Source of the DNA: Halopseudomonas pachastrellae
GTDB lineage: Bacteria; Pseudomonadota; Gammaproteobacteria; Pseudomonadales; Pseudomonadaceae
Assembly: GCF_900114765.1 (NCBI RefSeq)
Contig: NZ_FOUD01000002.1
Location: 162,189-226,188 of the forward strand
Length of the DNA: 64,000 nucleotides
Direction of reading: 5' to 3'
This document shows, piece by piece, positions 28,499 through 38,723 of the stretch; positions within the stretch are counted from its first letter, which is position 1; each line of letters begins with the position of its first letter. The translations under genes were made by a program, and so were the position numbers. The notes under the pieces were generated by a model, which was given only the letters and a program-made list of their open reading frames with translations, was not told where the DNA came from and did not search any database.

Positions 28499-29274
28499 AC
28501 CATCAACGCAGAATCTGGCTGACCGGCGCTTCCAGCGGCATCGGCCTGGCATTGGCTGAGCAGTTGGCTGAACAAGGCCACCGGGTAGCATTGACCGCAC
28601 GCCGCCGCGAACCACTGCTGGCGCTGGCCGAACGCTACCCCGATCAGCTCCTGGTGGTCACCGCCGATCTGACCGACGTTCACGCCGTACGCGAGGCCGC
28701 CGAGCGTATCGATGCTGCTTGGGGTGGGCTGGATTGGGCCGTCCTCAACGCGGGCACCTGCGAGTACATGGAGCTGCCGCACTTCTCCGCCGCCCTGCTC
28801 GAACGCGTGATGCGCGTCAACGTGCTGGGTACCGCCAACTGCATTGAAGCGGCCCTGCCACTACTGCGGCGCAGCAGCGCGCCACGCCTGGCAGCCGTCG
28901 GCAGCAGCGTGACCTACCTGCCACTGCCGCGCGCCGAAGCCTACGGCGCCTCCAAGGCCGCCGTGCGCTACCTGATGCAGTCGCTGGAACTGGATCTGGC
29001 CGACGAGGGCGTGGCAGTCACCTTGATCAGCCCCGGCTTTGTCGACACCCCGCTCACCGCCAACAACGACTTCGCCATGCCTATGCGCGTCAGCGCAGAA
29101 GACGCCGCCCGCCGCATAGTGCGTGGACTGGAACGCGGGCAACGGGAGATCCGCTTCCCCGGCCGTTTCATCAGCGTACTGCGCCTGATTGCAGCGCTGC
29201 CGGCCGGGCTGCGCGTGGCCCTGACCCGACGCCGCCGCAAATCTGAAATCACGGCACAACAGGAGGCTAACTGA
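28495..29274 (+). CDS. Short-chain dehydrogenase/reductase
   Basis: 259 residues, classical SDR: TGASSGIGLALAEQL cofactor loop at residues 10-24, LNAGTCEY strand, and the YGASKAAVRYL active-site Tyr-x3-Lys at about 150-155. Substrate unknown; its place in the unit suggests a lipid- or aldehyde-type substrate produced by photo-oxidation. The ATG at 28495 overlaps the SnoaL-like gene by four bases and its stop overlaps the next ATG (TGATG). A long open frame upstream belongs to the neighbouring gene's other frame. Confidence 0.9.
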   Translation: MNHQRRIWLTGASSGIGLALAEQLAEQGHRVALTARRREPLLALAERYPDQLLVVTADLTDVHAVREAAERIDAAWGGLDWAVLNAGTCEYMELPHFSAALLERVMRVNVLGTANCIEAALPLLRRSSAPRLAAVGSSVTYLPLPRAEAYGASKAAVRYLMQSLELDLADEGVAVTLISPGFVDTPLTANNDFAMPMRVSAEDAARRIVRGLERGQREIRFPGRFISVLRLIAALPAGLRVALTRRRRKSEITAQQEAN

Positions 29275-30521
29275 TGCGAATTGCTATTGTCGGCAGTGGT
29301 ATTGCCGGCCTGGTGGCGGCGCACCTGTTGGCGCGTCGCCATGAAATAACCGTGTTCGAAGCCAACGACTGGGTCGGCGGGCACACCCACACCGTGGATG
29401 TCGAGGTGGCGCAACAGCAGTACGCCATCGATACCGGGTTTATTGTTTTCAACGACTGGACCTACCCCAACTTCATTCGCCTGCTCGACAAACTCGGCGT
29501 GGCCTCGCAGCCCACCGAGATGAGCTTCTCAGTATGTGATCCAGCCAGCGGCCTGGAATACAACGGCAACAACCTCAACAGCCTGTTTGCCCAGCGCAGC
29601 AACCTGCTGTCGCCCAGCTTCTTGCGCATGCTGTTCGATATTCTGCGCTTCAACCGCGAAGCGCTAACCGACCTGGAAAAACCCGAGGCCAACACCCAGA
29701 CCACTCTTGGCGACTACCTGCGCGAGCGCCGCTACAGCCGCTGCTTTATCGACCACTACATCGTGCCGATGGGGTCAGCCATCTGGTCTATGTCCCTGCG
29801 CGACATGCTGGACTTTCCGCTGGCCTTTTTTGTCCGCTTCTTTCATAACCACGGCCTGCTGTCGGTCAGCAACCGGCCACAGTGGCGGGTTATCCAGGGC
29901 GGCTCGCGCAGCTACGTACCAGCGCTGACCGCGCCCTTTGCCCGCAACATACGCCTGAACTGCCCGGTCCAGCGCATTCGCCGCGATGCCCAGGGCGTAA
30001 GCATCGTCAGCCGGCAGGGCGAAGAGCGCTTTGACAAGGTGATACTCGCCTGTCACAGCGACCAGGCGCTGAACCTGCTGGAGCAGCCCAGCGACGCGGA
30101 GCAGGCCATTCTTGGCGCCATCCGCTATGCCGACAACGACGTGGTGCTGCATACCGACACCAGCCTGCTGCCAAGCCGGCGGCTAGCTTGGGCCAGCTGG
30201 AACTACCGCCTCGGCGGCGACCAGAATAACCCCGCCGCGCTGACCTACAACATGAACATCTTGCAGGGCATACAGGCCCCGGAAACCTTCTGCGTCAGCC
30301 TCAACCAGACCGAGCACATTGATCCGTCGCGCATACTCGCGCGCTTCAACTACGCCCACCCCCAGTTCAGCCAGGCCGCGAGCGCCGCCCAGCAGCAATG
30401 GGAAGCACTGCTCGGCCAGCAGCACACCTTCTTCTGCGGTGCCTGGTGGGCCAACGGCTTCCATGAAGACGGCGTAGTCAGTGCACTGCGCGTTGCCGCG
30501 CACTTCGGGGAGCGCCTCTGA
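29274..30521 (+). CDS. FAD-dependent amine oxidase-like protein (UfaO-like)
   Basis: 415 residues. N-terminal IVGSGIAGLVAAHLLARRHEITVFEANDWVGGH dinucleotide-binding motif, then AIDTGFIVFNDWTYPNF, and the C-terminal FCGAWWANGFHEDG FAD-binding end. The family (COG2907) is predicted to be an NAD/FAD-binding oxidoreductase; homologues next to CFA-type methyltransferases have been linked to furan fatty acid formation (UfaO in Rhodobacter). Orthology to UfaO is inferred from context and family only. Overlaps both neighbours by one base. Confidence 0.85.
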   Translation: MRIAIVGSGIAGLVAAHLLARRHEITVFEANDWVGGHTHTVDVEVAQQQYAIDTGFIVFNDWTYPNFIRLLDKLGVASQPTEMSFSVCDPASGLEYNGNNLNSLFAQRSNLLSPSFLRMLFDILRFNREALTDLEKPEANTQTTLGDYLRERRYSRCFIDHYIVPMGSAIWSMSLRDMLDFPLAFFVRFFHNHGLLSVSNRPQWRVIQGGSRSYVPALTAPFARNIRLNCPVQRIRRDAQGVSIVSRQGEERFDKVILACHSDQALNLLEQPSDAEQAILGAIRYADNDVVLHTDTSLLPSRRLAWASWNYRLGGDQNNPAALTYNMNILQGIQAPETFCVSLNQTEHIDPSRILARFNYAHPQFSQAASAAQQQWEALLGQQHTFFCGAWWANGFHEDGVVSALRVAAHFGERL

Positions 30522-31330
30522 TGAGCCTCGCCAGCGCACTCTACAGCGGCCAACTGCAGCACCGCCGGCATCAGCCGCGCTGGCATCAGTTCCGCTACCG
30601 GATTACCCTGCTGCTGCTCGATCTGGATGAGCAGCGTGAGGTATTCGGCCTGAGTGCGCTCTGGGGCGGCCGCTGGTGGTCGCCGATGCGCTTTGCCGAG
30701 GGCGACTACCTGCGCGCCGAGCGCCAGCCGCACGAAAGCCTGAAAGCCTGCGCCCAGCGCCTGGTGTACGAGCAACTGGGCCTGACGCTGGACGGTCCGG
30801 TCCGCTTGCTGACGCAAATTCGCAGCTTCGGCATGCTGTTCAACCCGGTCTCGTTCTTCTATTGCCATGACCTGCGCGGTCAACTGCGCGCGATCATCTG
30901 CGAGGTCACCAATACCCCCTGGGGCGAACGCTTCAGCTACCTGCTGGAAGCGGACCCCGGGCAGCAGCGCCAGCACTTCAGCCTGGCCAAGCGTTTTCAC
31001 GTTTCCCCCTTTCTGCCCTGCGACGCCGAGTACCAAATGCACTTCAGTACGCCGGCCGAGCGCCTGCAAGTGCGTATAGAACACCACCAGGACGGCCGGC
31101 GACTGTTCGACGCCAGCATGGGCCTGCAGCGCCAGCCGCTCAGCGCCGCGCTACTGCGCCGCGAGGCCGTCCGCTTCCCCTTTATGGTGCTGCGCACCGT
31201 CAGCGGCATCTACTGGCAGGCCCTGCGTCTGCTGCTCAAAGGCATACCGTTGTTTGACCATGCGCCCGCCGCGCAATCGGTGGCGGCGCATTCGCGCAAG
31301 GAGTCCGGACATGAAACCGAGCAGACCTGA
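30521..31330 (+). CDS. DUF1365 family protein
   Basis: 269 residues, no signal peptide. DUF1365 features: LYSGQLQHRRHQPRWHQFRYR at the N-terminus, then RSFGMLFNPVSFFYCHD and the NTPWGERFSYLL block. The domain almost always sits between a UfaO-like flavoprotein and a CFA-type synthase, as here, and has no biochemically fixed role. Start overlaps the previous stop (TGATG); its end overlaps the next gene by 20 bases. Confidence 0.9.
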   Translation: MSLASALYSGQLQHRRHQPRWHQFRYRITLLLLDLDEQREVFGLSALWGGRWWSPMRFAEGDYLRAERQPHESLKACAQRLVYEQLGLTLDGPVRLLTQIRSFGMLFNPVSFFYCHDLRGQLRAIICEVTNTPWGERFSYLLEADPGQQRQHFSLAKRFHVSPFLPCDAEYQMHFSTPAERLQVRIEHHQDGRRLFDASMGLQRQPLSAALLRREAVRFPFMVLRTVSGIYWQALRLLLKGIPLFDHAPAAQSVAAHSRKESGHETEQT

Positions 31331-32582
31331 ACTCACCTGCAGCACCGCGCCAGAACGCGAGGGCTGGCTGCAGCGCCTGTTTCGCCAGGCTGTGCTGTCT
31401 CGCCTGCAACTGCTGCAGCGCGGCACCCTGCGGCTGCACCTGGAAGGCGAAGCGCTAGACTTTGGCCAGCCCGATCAAGACGGCCTGCACGCTGAAATTC
31501 GTCTGCACGATGCGGCCGCCTGGGGGCAAATTGCCTGCAATGGCAGCGTCGGTGCCGGCGAGTCCTACTTTCAGGGCATGTGGAGCACGCCAGATCTGAC
31601 CGCCGTTACCCGCCTGTTTGTACGCAACCTGGATGTGCTCGACGCCATGGAGACCGGCCTGGCCCGGCTCGGGCAACCGGCGCTGCAGTGGCTGCACCGC
31701 CTCAACCGCAACAGCCTGAGCGGCTCGCGGCGTAATATCAGCGCGCACTATGATCTGGGCAACGACCTGTTCGAACGGCTGCTGGACCCGAGCATGATGT
31801 ACTCGGCGGCGATCTTTGCGCCTGGGAGCGACGACCTGCACGCCGCCCAGATAAATAAACTGGAGCACATCTGCCGCAAGCTGGAGCTGACTGCAGATGA
31901 TCACCTGCTGGAAATTGGCACCGGCTGGGGCAGCATGGCTATCTATGCCGCCCAGCATTACGGCTGCAAGGTGACCACCACAACCCTGTCGCAGGAGCAA
32001 TATCGCCTGGCCGGGGAGCGCATTGCACAAGCCGGCCTGCAGGACCGCATCACCCTGCTGCTCAAGGACTACCGCGAGCTGGAAGGTCAATACGACAAGC
32101 TGGTCTCCATCGAGATGGTCGAGGCCGTCGGGCATGCCTACTTTGCCACCTACTTCAAGGCCTGTGCAGCCCTGCTCAAGCCCGATGGCCTCATGCTTCT
32201 GCAGGCCATCACTATTCGCGATCAACGCTATGAACAGGCCCGCCGCAGCGTGGATTTCATCCAGCGCTATATCTTCCCCGGCGGCTCGCTGCCGTCGGTC
32301 AGCATCATCGGCGAGCTGACCCGCAAGCACACCGACCTGGCCATGCTGCATATGGAAGATATCGGCCTGCATTACGCCCGCACCTTGCGCCACTGGTACC
32401 ACAACCTGCAGCGCTACCGTGGTGAGCTGGCGCAACTCGGGTATGATGACGCCTTTTTCCGGCTGTGGGAGTTCTACCTCTGCTACTGCGAGGGGGGCTT
32501 TCGAGAGCGCGGTATCGGCACCGCACAGATTCTGCTCGGCAAACCCGATGCCCGCCCTGGAGACACCATCTTGGGGGAGTGA
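31311..32582 (+). CDS. cfa: Cyclopropane/furan fatty acid-type SAM methyltransferase
   Basis: 423-residue CFA synthase family enzyme that methylates the double bond of membrane phospholipid acyl chains. SAM site LLEIGTGWGSMAIYAAQHYG (about residues 200-220), substrate-side motifs SAHYDLGNDLF and MMYSAAIF, catalytic-region SIEMVEAVGH, and the C-terminal YCEGGFRERGIGTAQILLGKP. It may make cyclopropane rings or, with the UfaO-like partner, methylated/furan fatty acids that scavenge singlet oxygen. The ATG at 31311 has AAGGAG before it; the upstream open frame overlaps DUF1365. DUF2878 follows immediately. Confidence 0.92.
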   Translation: MKPSRPELTCSTAPEREGWLQRLFRQAVLSRLQLLQRGTLRLHLEGEALDFGQPDQDGLHAEIRLHDAAAWGQIACNGSVGAGESYFQGMWSTPDLTAVTRLFVRNLDVLDAMETGLARLGQPALQWLHRLNRNSLSGSRRNISAHYDLGNDLFERLLDPSMMYSAAIFAPGSDDLHAAQINKLEHICRKLELTADDHLLEIGTGWGSMAIYAAQHYGCKVTTTTLSQEQYRLAGERIAQAGLQDRITLLLKDYRELEGQYDKLVSIEMVEAVGHAYFATYFKACAALLKPDGLMLLQAITIRDQRYEQARRSVDFIQRYIFPGGSLPSVSIIGELTRKHTDLAMLHMEDIGLHYARTLRHWYHNLQRYRGELAQLGYDDAFFRLWEFYLCYCEGGFRERGIGTAQILLGKPDARPGDTILGE

Positions 32583-32583
32583 C

Positions 32584-33129
32584 ATGCCTGACCGGCGACT
32601 GATCGCCAATGCTGTGCTGTTCCAGCTTGGCTGGCTGGCCTGCGTACTGGGCGGCAACAGCTATTGGCTAGCGGTACCGCTGGTGGCGTTGCTGGTGCAC
32701 TTTTTCTGGACCAGCAGTTGGGCTGCCGAAGGCAAGTTGGTGGCCTCGGTGATGCTGGCCGGCGCCGCACTGGACTCGTTTCTGCTGCAGTTGGGTGTAT
32801 TGGAGTTTCGCGAGCAGGACACCCTGATACCGCTGTGGCTGGCCGTGCTCTGGGCGCTGCTGGGGACAACCTTGAACCACTGCCTGGGCTGGACCGCAAA
32901 ACCTATCTGGCGGGCAGTGATACTGGGCGCAATCGGTGGGCCGCTGAGTTATCTGGCCGGCGCCCGCCTGGCTGATGTCGGTTTGCCGCTGGGCACCACC
33001 AGCACCCTGGTGTTGCTCGGCTGCATCTGGGCACTGGTGATGCCAGTGCTGCACGGCTTTGCTCACCTGTACCGCGAGCAATACCGCATGCAGCAACTGG
33101 CCAGGAAGCATCGGGGCGATGCTTCCTGA
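32584..33129 (+). CDS. DUF2878 integral membrane protein
   Basis: 181 residues with about five or six hydrophobic segments (LFQLGWLACVLGGNSYWLAVPL, LAVLWALLGTTLNHCLGW). DUF2878 proteins are regular last members of the SDR-amine oxidase-DUF1365-CFA unit. Function unknown; inner-membrane location predicted. GGGGGAG lies just before the ATG and the gene begins two bases after the cfa stop codon. A perfect hairpin lies in its last codons. Confidence 0.88.
   Translation: MPDRRLIANAVLFQLGWLACVLGGNSYWLAVPLVALLVHFFWTSSWAAEGKLVASVMLAGAALDSFLLQLGVLEFREQDTLIPLWLAVLWALLGTTLNHCLGWTAKPIWRAVILGAIGGPLSYLAGARLADVGLPLGTTSTLVLLGCIWALVMPVLHGFAHLYREQYRMQQLARKHRGDAS
33104..33126. terminator. Hairpin at the end of the DUF2878 gene
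   Basis: GGAAGCATCG-GGG-CGATGCTTCC: a perfect ten-base-pair stem with a three-base loop inside the last codons of DUF2878. It ends 9 bases before the convergent pagL stop. No T-run, but position suggests a terminator for the operon on the plus strand and pagL on the minus strand. Confidence 0.6.
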
Positions 33130-33135
33130 CGCCCG

Positions 33136-33657
33136 TCAGATGGGGTGGCGATAGTAAACAGCCGCCTTGTTGATACCCTGGTTGGGCTGTTTGATGCCGG
33201 CGTTGGAGTAGTGGTAGTAGCGCAGACCCAGTTCGGCACCGGAGGTAAAGCGCATGCCTGCGCCGATACGGTCTTCAAACTGGAACTTGGAACCCAGATC
33301 GCGGCGATCATCCAGGTTGGTTTCGGTAAACACTGCCGCACCGATGCCTCCCTCGATAAAGGGCGTTACGCCACCATTACCGGGAAAGCTCAGGGTAAAT
33401 ACCGGCGTCAGGGTGACACTCTCGGTATCCAGCCCACTCCAGTGAGTGTAACCGGCATCCCAATAGCCACTCAGTACCGCGCCGCCGCCGTCGCTTTGCC
33501 ACAGGGTGCGGCCAAAGTCGAACTGCAGCCCCAGGCGCAGCGTATCAGTCGATTCGTTGGTGTGACCGCCTTCCAGGGTAATACCATCCAGGGCGTATAC
33601 GGATGAACTGCAAACCATAATCGACAGCATGCTACCGATTATCAATGAACGTCTCAT
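33136..33657 (-). CDS. pagL: Lipid A 3-O-deacylase PagL
   Basis: Outer-membrane beta-barrel enzyme removing the 3-O acyl chain of lipid A. 173 residues with a signal peptide (LIIGSMLSIMVCSSSVYA) and eight-strand barrel composition. The active-site motif YYHYSNAGIKQPN provides the catalytic His and Ser, with a downstream acidic partner. GGAGGAAGAC just before the ATG at 33657 supports that start over the longer open frame into murI. Located between phr operon and murI as in P. aeruginosa (PA4661). Confidence 0.93.
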   Translation of the reverse strand: MRRSLIIGSMLSIMVCSSSVYALDGITLEGGHTNESTDTLRLGLQFDFGRTLWQSDGGGAVLSGYWDAGYTHWSGLDTESVTLTPVFTLSFPGNGGVTPFIEGGIGAAVFTETNLDDRRDLGSKFQFEDRIGAGMRFTSGAELGLRYYHYSNAGIKQPNQGINKAAVYYRHPI

Positions 33658-33752
33658 GGCGTCTTCCTCCTTATTTATCGACAAATCACGCTGAATAGAC
33701 CGCGAATTTACGCAAAGTTCTCCCAACGACTGTTTTAAAATCACAACCCGGT

Positions 33753-34538
33753 TCACACCGGCAAGGCGGACACCGGGCCAGAGTGCCCCCACAAGGCTGG
33801 CAGCACCGCCTGCATCTGCTCCGGGCTGCCACTACTCCAGAAGTGCACTGTCGCAGCACCGGGCGCGGACAGCAAGCCGCTGTCGGTCAAGCGCGCCAGC
33901 ACCTGACGCGCCACCGCTTCCCCGGTATCCACAACCTGGATACCGGCGGGCAGCAGCTCGCCGAGCAGGGGTTTGAGAAAGGGATAATGCGTGCAGCCGA
34001 GTATCAGCGTATCGCAGCCGGCAGCCAGCAGCGGTTGCACATACTGCTGCAGCAACGCGCGCACCTGCGGGCCCTCCAAATCGCCGCGCTCAACGCATTC
34101 AACCAGCCCCGGACAAGGCTGCGACACCACCTGCACGTCGCGCGCAAAACGGTCCAGTAACGCGGCAAAGGTCGCACTCTGCAGGGTGCCCGTGGTGGCA
34201 AGCACGCCCACCCGGCCGTTGCCGGTGGCGCGCGCAGCCGGTTTGACGGCGGGCTCCATGCCAATGATCGGCATATCAAAGGTGCCACGCAGCTCATCGA
34301 CCGCCGCCACAGTGGCGGTATTGCAGGCCAGCACCAGCGAGCGCGCGCCCTGACCAATCAGAAACTCGGCAATCAGCCGGCTACGCTCGCGAATCACCTC
34401 GGGCGGCTTTTCGCCATAGGGCACATGGCCGCTATCGGCCACATACAGCAGGTCGGCGTCGGGCAACAGGCGGCGAATTTCACGCAGTACCGAGAGCCCA
34501 CCCACGCCGGAGTCGAACACCCCGATTGGCGCACTCAT
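33753..34538 (-). CDS. murI: Glutamate racemase
   Basis: Makes D-glutamate for peptidoglycan. 261 residues with both catalytic cysteines: C72 in LACNTATV and C182 in LGCTHYPF, plus [13 protein letters not shown] at the start. The ATG at 34538 overlaps the moeB-like stop by four bases. Last gene of the hemA-prfA-prmC-moeB-murI series. Confidence 0.96.
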   Translation of the reverse strand: MSAPIGVFDSGVGGLSVLREIRRLLPDADLLYVADSGHVPYGEKPPEVIRERSRLIAEFLIGQGARSLVLACNTATVAAVDELRGTFDMPIIGMEPAVKPAARATGNGRVGVLATTGTLQSATFAALLDRFARDVQVVSQPCPGLVECVERGDLEGPQVRALLQQYVQPLLAAGCDTLILGCTHYPFLKPLLGELLPAGIQVVDTGEAVARQVLARLTDSGLLSAPGAATVHFWSSGSPEQMQAVLPALWGHSGPVSALPV

Positions 34539-35284
34539 GCGCCAGCTCCGCAGCACCGACAACCCGGATCACGCCGCACCCGCAGCTCACGAAAGCGAGT
34601 ATCCAGCGCATCAATCAGCAACAGGCGGCCAACCAGCGGCTCACCAAAGCCTGCCAGCAACTTGAGCGCTTCCAGTGCCTGCAGGCTGCCGACCAGACCC
34701 ACCAGCGGCCCGGCTACACCCGCCTCGCTGCAACTGAGGGCCTGCTCGTCGCCCTCACCGTACAGGCACTGGTAGCACGGGCTGTCGTCACGGCGCGGAT
34801 CAAACACACTGAGCTGCCCTTCGAGACGAATGGCTGCGCCCGACACCAGCGGCTTGCCCAGTTGCACGCAGGCGGCGTTGACGGCGTGACGGGTGGCAAA
34901 GTTGTCGGAGCAGTCGAGCACCAGATCGACCTCACCCACCGCGTGCAGCAGGGCCTCGCCTGCCAGCGCGGTAGGCAGCTGCCGGCAGCTGATCTGCGGG
35001 TTGATGGCCGCTACGCGCTCGGCAGCGGAGGCCACCTTGTCGCGATCAATATCGGCTGCGTGATGAATGATCTGCCGCTGCAGGTTGGTCAGATCCACCT
35101 GATCCGGGTCCGCCAGCAGCAGCTCGCCGACGCCGGCCGCAGCCAGATACAACGCCACCGGCGAGCCCAGCCCGCCAAGGCCGACAATCAGTACCCGACT
35201 GTCCAGCAGCCGCTGCTGGCCCTGGATATCGATTTGCGGCAACAGAATCTGCCTGCTGTAACGCAGCAACTGCTGGTCATCCAC
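34535..35284 (-). CDS. moeB: HesA/MoeB/ThiF family adenylyltransferase (MoeB)
   Basis: Adenylates the C-terminus of a small sulfur carrier such as MoaD for molybdopterin synthesis. 249 residues: [23 protein letters not shown] nucleotide site, [19 protein letters not shown], and two Cys pairs (CYQC and CRCC) for structural zinc. The assignment to MoeB over ThiF follows its position between prmC and murI, as in PA4663. Overlaps prmC by eight bases. Confidence 0.92.
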   Translation of the reverse strand: MDDQQLLRYSRQILLPQIDIQGQQRLLDSRVLIVGLGGLGSPVALYLAAAGVGELLLADPDQVDLTNLQRQIIHHAADIDRDKVASAAERVAAINPQISCRQLPTALAGEALLHAVGEVDLVLDCSDNFATRHAVNAACVQLGKPLVSGAAIRLEGQLSVFDPRRDDSPCYQCLYGEGDEQALSCSEAGVAGPLVGLVGSLQALEALKLLAGFGEPLVGRLLLIDALDTRFRELRVRRDPGCRCCGAGA

Positions 35285-36110
35285 GCCATTGCCCTCCGGT
35301 TACCCGTTGCTGGCCACCGAGATCACGCCAGCTCTGAACCTGCTCAAACCCACGCGTGCCCAGCAATTCGGCCACGGCGTCGGCCTGTTGCCAGCCGTGC
35401 TCAAACAGCAGCCAACCGTCCGATTGCAGGTGGTCAGGCGCCAGTTGCACGAGCCGGCGAATATCATCCAGACCGTCAGTGCCACTGACCAGCGCACTGC
35501 CCGGTTCAAAGCGCACATCGCCCTGCTGCAGATGCGGGTCATCGGCAGCAATATAGGGCGGGTTGGAGACGATAAGATCAAACTGTCGGCCGGCCAACGC
35601 ACTGAACCAGTCGCTCTGCTCAAAGGCTGCATTACGAATCTGCAGGCGCTCGGCATTACCGCGCGCCAGTGCCACCGCCTCGGCCACCCGATCCACCCCG
35701 GTCAGTTGCCAGTCAGGGCGTTCAACCGCCAGCGCCAGCGCGATGGCCCCCGTGCCGGTGCCCAGATCAAGCACCTTGGCAGGCTCCGAGGGGCCCAGCT
35801 CCAGCGCCACCTCGACCAGGCGCTCGGTATCCGGGCGAGGAATCAGGGTGCTTTCACTGACATCCAGCTGCAGGCTCCAGAAGCCCTGCGACCCAAGCAG
35901 ATAAGCCACCGGCACGCCACGACGGCGCTGACTCATGAGCTGCTCAAAACGACGCAGCTGCTCGGCATCGGGCTGGCGCTCAGGCCAGGTACGCAGATAG
36001 GTACGGGGTTTGCCGATGGCATGACACAACAGCAGCTCGGCATCCAGCCGCGCGGAGTCCGAGTCAGGCAGCTCGGCGCTGGCCAGCAACTCGGCCAGGG
36101 TCGGCGTCAT
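35277..36110 (-). CDS. prmC: Peptide chain release factor N5-glutamine methyltransferase
   Basis: Methylates the GGQ glutamine of release factors. 277 residues: N-terminal helical domain with the LLGSQGFW contact region, SAM site [16 protein letters not shown], and the NPPY substrate motif ([13 protein letters not shown]). It overlaps the end of its substrate gene prfA by four bases, the usual arrangement. Confidence 0.97.
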   Translation of the reverse strand: MTPTLAELLASAELPDSDSARLDAELLLCHAIGKPRTYLRTWPERQPDAEQLRRFEQLMSQRRRGVPVAYLLGSQGFWSLQLDVSESTLIPRPDTERLVEVALELGPSEPAKVLDLGTGTGAIALALAVERPDWQLTGVDRVAEAVALARGNAERLQIRNAAFEQSDWFSALAGRQFDLIVSNPPYIAADDPHLQQGDVRFEPGSALVSGTDGLDDIRRLVQLAPDHLQSDGWLLFEHGWQQADAVAELLGTRGFEQVQSWRDLGGQQRVTGGQWRG

Positions 36111-37192
36111 GCCGACTCCAGCGCTGCCAGCTGATCGGCCTGGTATTCACGCAGCAGCGGCTCGATCACGTTATCGAGGTTGCCGGCAATGACTTCATCC
36201 AGACTATAGAGGGTCAGGTTGATGCGGTGATCGGTCACCCGGCCCTGCGGAAAGTTGTAGGTACGGATGCGTTCAGAGCGGTCGCCCGAGCCAACCAGCG
36301 AACGGCGGGTGTCGGACAGCTCCTTCTCCTGCGCTTCGCGCTGCTGATTCACCAGCTTGGCCTGCAGCAGGCTCATGGCACGGGCGCGGTTCTTGTGCTG
36401 CGAGCGCTCGTCCTGACACTCGACCACAATGCCGGTCGGCAAGTGGGTCAGGCGAATCGCCGAATCGGTCTTGTTGACGTGCTGACCACCGGCGCCGGAG
36501 GCGCGATAGGTATCAACGCGCAGGTCAGCCGGGTTGATCTCGATCTCGGCCTGCTCGTCCATCTCGGGCAGAATCGCCACGGTGCAGGCGGAGGTGTGAA
36601 TACGGCCCTGCGACTCGGTCTCCGGCACCCGCTGCACGCGGTGCGCGCCGGACTCGAACTTGAGCTTGGCGTACACCGACTGGCCCTCAACCCGGGCAAT
36701 GACCTCCTTGTAGCCACCGTGCTCGCCGGGGTTTTCCGACAGCACCTCAACGCGCCAGCCCTGACGTTCGGCGTAACGGCTGTACATGCGAAACAGGTCG
36801 CCGGAGAAGATAGCGGCTTCATCGCCACCGGTGCCGGCGCGGATTTCCAGAAACACGTTGCGGTCGTCGTTCGGGTCCTTGGGCAGCAGCAAGCGGTTCA
36901 GCTCTTCTTCCAGCTCAGCCAGCTGCGCGGTATTGGCCTCCAGGTCTTCCTCGGCCATCTCCCGCAGGTCCGGATCGCTATCCTTGAGCAGGCTGCGCGC
37001 CTCCTCGATATCGTCCTGCACACGGCGCCACTGCTCATAGCATTTAACCGTGCCTTCCAGCTCGGCGTACTCCTTGGAGTAACTGCGAAAGCGCGGCTGA
37101 TCGCTGATCACCTCGGCGTCGCTGAGCAGCGCGGCCAATTCTTCGAATCGCTCGCCAAGGGCGTCCAGCCGGTTCAACAGGGATGCTTTCAT
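36107..37192 (-). CDS. prfA: Peptide chain release factor 1
   Basis: Terminates translation at UAA and UAG. 361 residues. The GGQ peptidyl-hydrolysis motif is at 235-237 (Q237) and the codon-recognition PxT motif appears as PET in [15 protein letters not shown]. Overlaps hemA by four bases upstream and prmC downstream. Confidence 0.98.
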   Translation of the reverse strand: MKASLLNRLDALGERFEELAALLSDAEVISDQPRFRSYSKEYAELEGTVKCYEQWRRVQDDIEEARSLLKDSDPDLREMAEEDLEANTAQLAELEEELNRLLLPKDPNDDRNVFLEIRAGTGGDEAAIFSGDLFRMYSRYAERQGWRVEVLSENPGEHGGYKEVIARVEGQSVYAKLKFESGAHRVQRVPETESQGRIHTSACTVAILPEMDEQAEIEINPADLRVDTYRASGAGGQHVNKTDSAIRLTHLPTGIVVECQDERSQHKNRARAMSLLQAKLVNQQREAQEKELSDTRRSLVGSGDRSERIRTYNFPQGRVTDHRINLTLYSLDEVIAGNLDNVIEPLLREYQADQLAALESA

Positions 37193-38484
37193 GAGTCGCC
37201 TTGTGCGGAGTTGTTACGGTTGCCCGGCGCAGAATCGCCCAGGGCAAAGAGTTCCTGCGCCAGCGCCAGCGCTTCGACCCGCCCCTGCGCTGTCATCTGC
37301 TTGAGCTGCACACTGGGGTCGTGCAGCAGCTTGTTGGTCAGCATGCGCGCCATTTCGGCCATCACCAGCGCCGGATCGGCGCCGCGTTGCAGTTTGGCCA
37401 GCGCCTTCTGCAGCTCCTGGTCGCGGGCCTGCTCGGCCTTTTGCCGATAGCTGCGCAGCACATCTACCGCCGCCAGCGCCCGCAAGCGCTGCATGAAGTC
37501 ACCAGTCCCCAGCTCGATCAGGCGCTCGGCAGCCTCGGCGGCGCCCTGACGCGAGCGCAGGTTTTCCTCGATCACCTCGTGCAGGTCATCAACGGTATAC
37601 AGATAAACGTCTGACAGGCTGCCAACCTCCGGCTCGATATCCCGGGGAACGGCAATATCGACCATGAACATCGGCTTGTGCCGGCGCTGCTTGAGCGCAC
37701 GCTCTACCGCCCCCTTGCCAAGGATCGGCAGCGGACTGGCGGTCGAGCTGATAACCACATCGCACTCGGCCAGAATGTCCGGGATTTGCGTCAACACGAT
37801 GGCCTGACCGCCCAGCGGCTCGCTCAGCAGCTCGGCGCGCTGCAAGGTGCGGTTGGCGACGATAATGCGCCCCACGCCCTGCTCGAACAGATGCCGGGCC
37901 ACCAGCCCGATCGTTTCACCTGCCCCAATCAAGAGCGCAGTGCTGCGGCGCAAGTCAGCAAAGATCTGACGCGCCAAACTGACCGCCGCAAAGGCCACCG
38001 AAACCGGGTTTTCACCAATCGCGGTGTCGGTGCGCACCTGCTTGGCCATACTGAAGGTGCTCTGAAACAGCCGATCCAGATAGGGCCCCAGCGTGCCGGC
38101 GGTGCGCGCGGCCTGCCAAGCATCCTTCATCTGCCCGAGAATCTGCGGCTCACCCAACACCAGCGAGTCCAGCCCGGCGGCGACGCGCATCATGTGATTT
38201 ACCGCGCCTGCATCCTGATGCAGGTAACTTGAACGGCGAATCTCATCTGCGGTCATACCGTGAAAGCGGGCTACCCATTCCACCAGCCGCTCGGCGTCAA
38301 GCCGATCCTGAGCGCAGTACAGCTCGGTGCGGTTACAGGTAGAAAGGATGGCTACTTCATCGGCCCCCGCTTCGGCGCGCAGGCGCTGCAGGGCATCGGG
38401 CAGCTGTTCGGGCGAGAAGGATACGCGCTCGCGCACCTCCACCCCTGCGGTCCGATGATTGATGCCCAGTGCAATAAAACCCAT
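37189..38484 (-). CDS. hemA: Glutamyl-tRNA reductase
   Basis: First committed step of C5-pathway tetrapyrrole synthesis: Glu-tRNA to glutamate-1-semialdehyde with NADPH. 431 residues; catalytic Cys50 in [11 protein letters not shown], Rossmann part [18 protein letters not shown]-terminal dimerisation helices. The ATG at 38484 ([13 protein letters not shown]) is the family start; an open frame runs back to 38529. First gene of hemA-prfA-prmC-moeB-murI, divergent from lbcA. Confidence 0.97.
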   Translation of the reverse strand: MGFIALGINHRTAGVEVRERVSFSPEQLPDALQRLRAEAGADEVAILSTCNRTELYCAQDRLDAERLVEWVARFHGMTADEIRRSSYLHQDAGAVNHMMRVAAGLDSLVLGEPQILGQMKDAWQAARTAGTLGPYLDRLFQSTFSMAKQVRTDTAIGENPVSVAFAAVSLARQIFADLRRSTALLIGAGETIGLVARHLFEQGVGRIIVANRTLQRAELLSEPLGGQAIVLTQIPDILAECDVVISSTASPLPILGKGAVERALKQRRHKPMFMVDIAVPRDIEPEVGSLSDVYLYTVDDLHEVIEENLRSRQGAAEAAERLIELGTGDFMQRLRALAAVDVLRSYRQKAEQARDQELQKALAKLQRGADPALVMAEMARMLTNKLLHDPSVQLKQMTAQGRVEALALAQELFALGDSAPGNRNNSAQGDS

Positions 38485-38723
38485 GATGCCTCGTATTGCG
38501 AGAACGGAGCTGCTGCCAAAAACGTGCAATTGTCCTATGTTAGTTCAAGCCAATCAATCGCCAGATGCCCAACAGCACCTCCGGGCATGGCGACAGATCG
38601 CCGCGCAGGCCGCTGGCAGCCGCTGGGTTTGCCCGCACGCCTGTGTCATGATGCCACCTGCTTTGCTGCGCTTGCGCGCGCCCAAAAGGCAGGCCAACCG
38701 TTTTGCATGAGACTTCCTATTCT

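Noticed and set aside
31455..32657. 400-codon minus-strand open frame
   Set aside because: Antisense to the CFA-type methyltransferase gene, whose motifs are complete.
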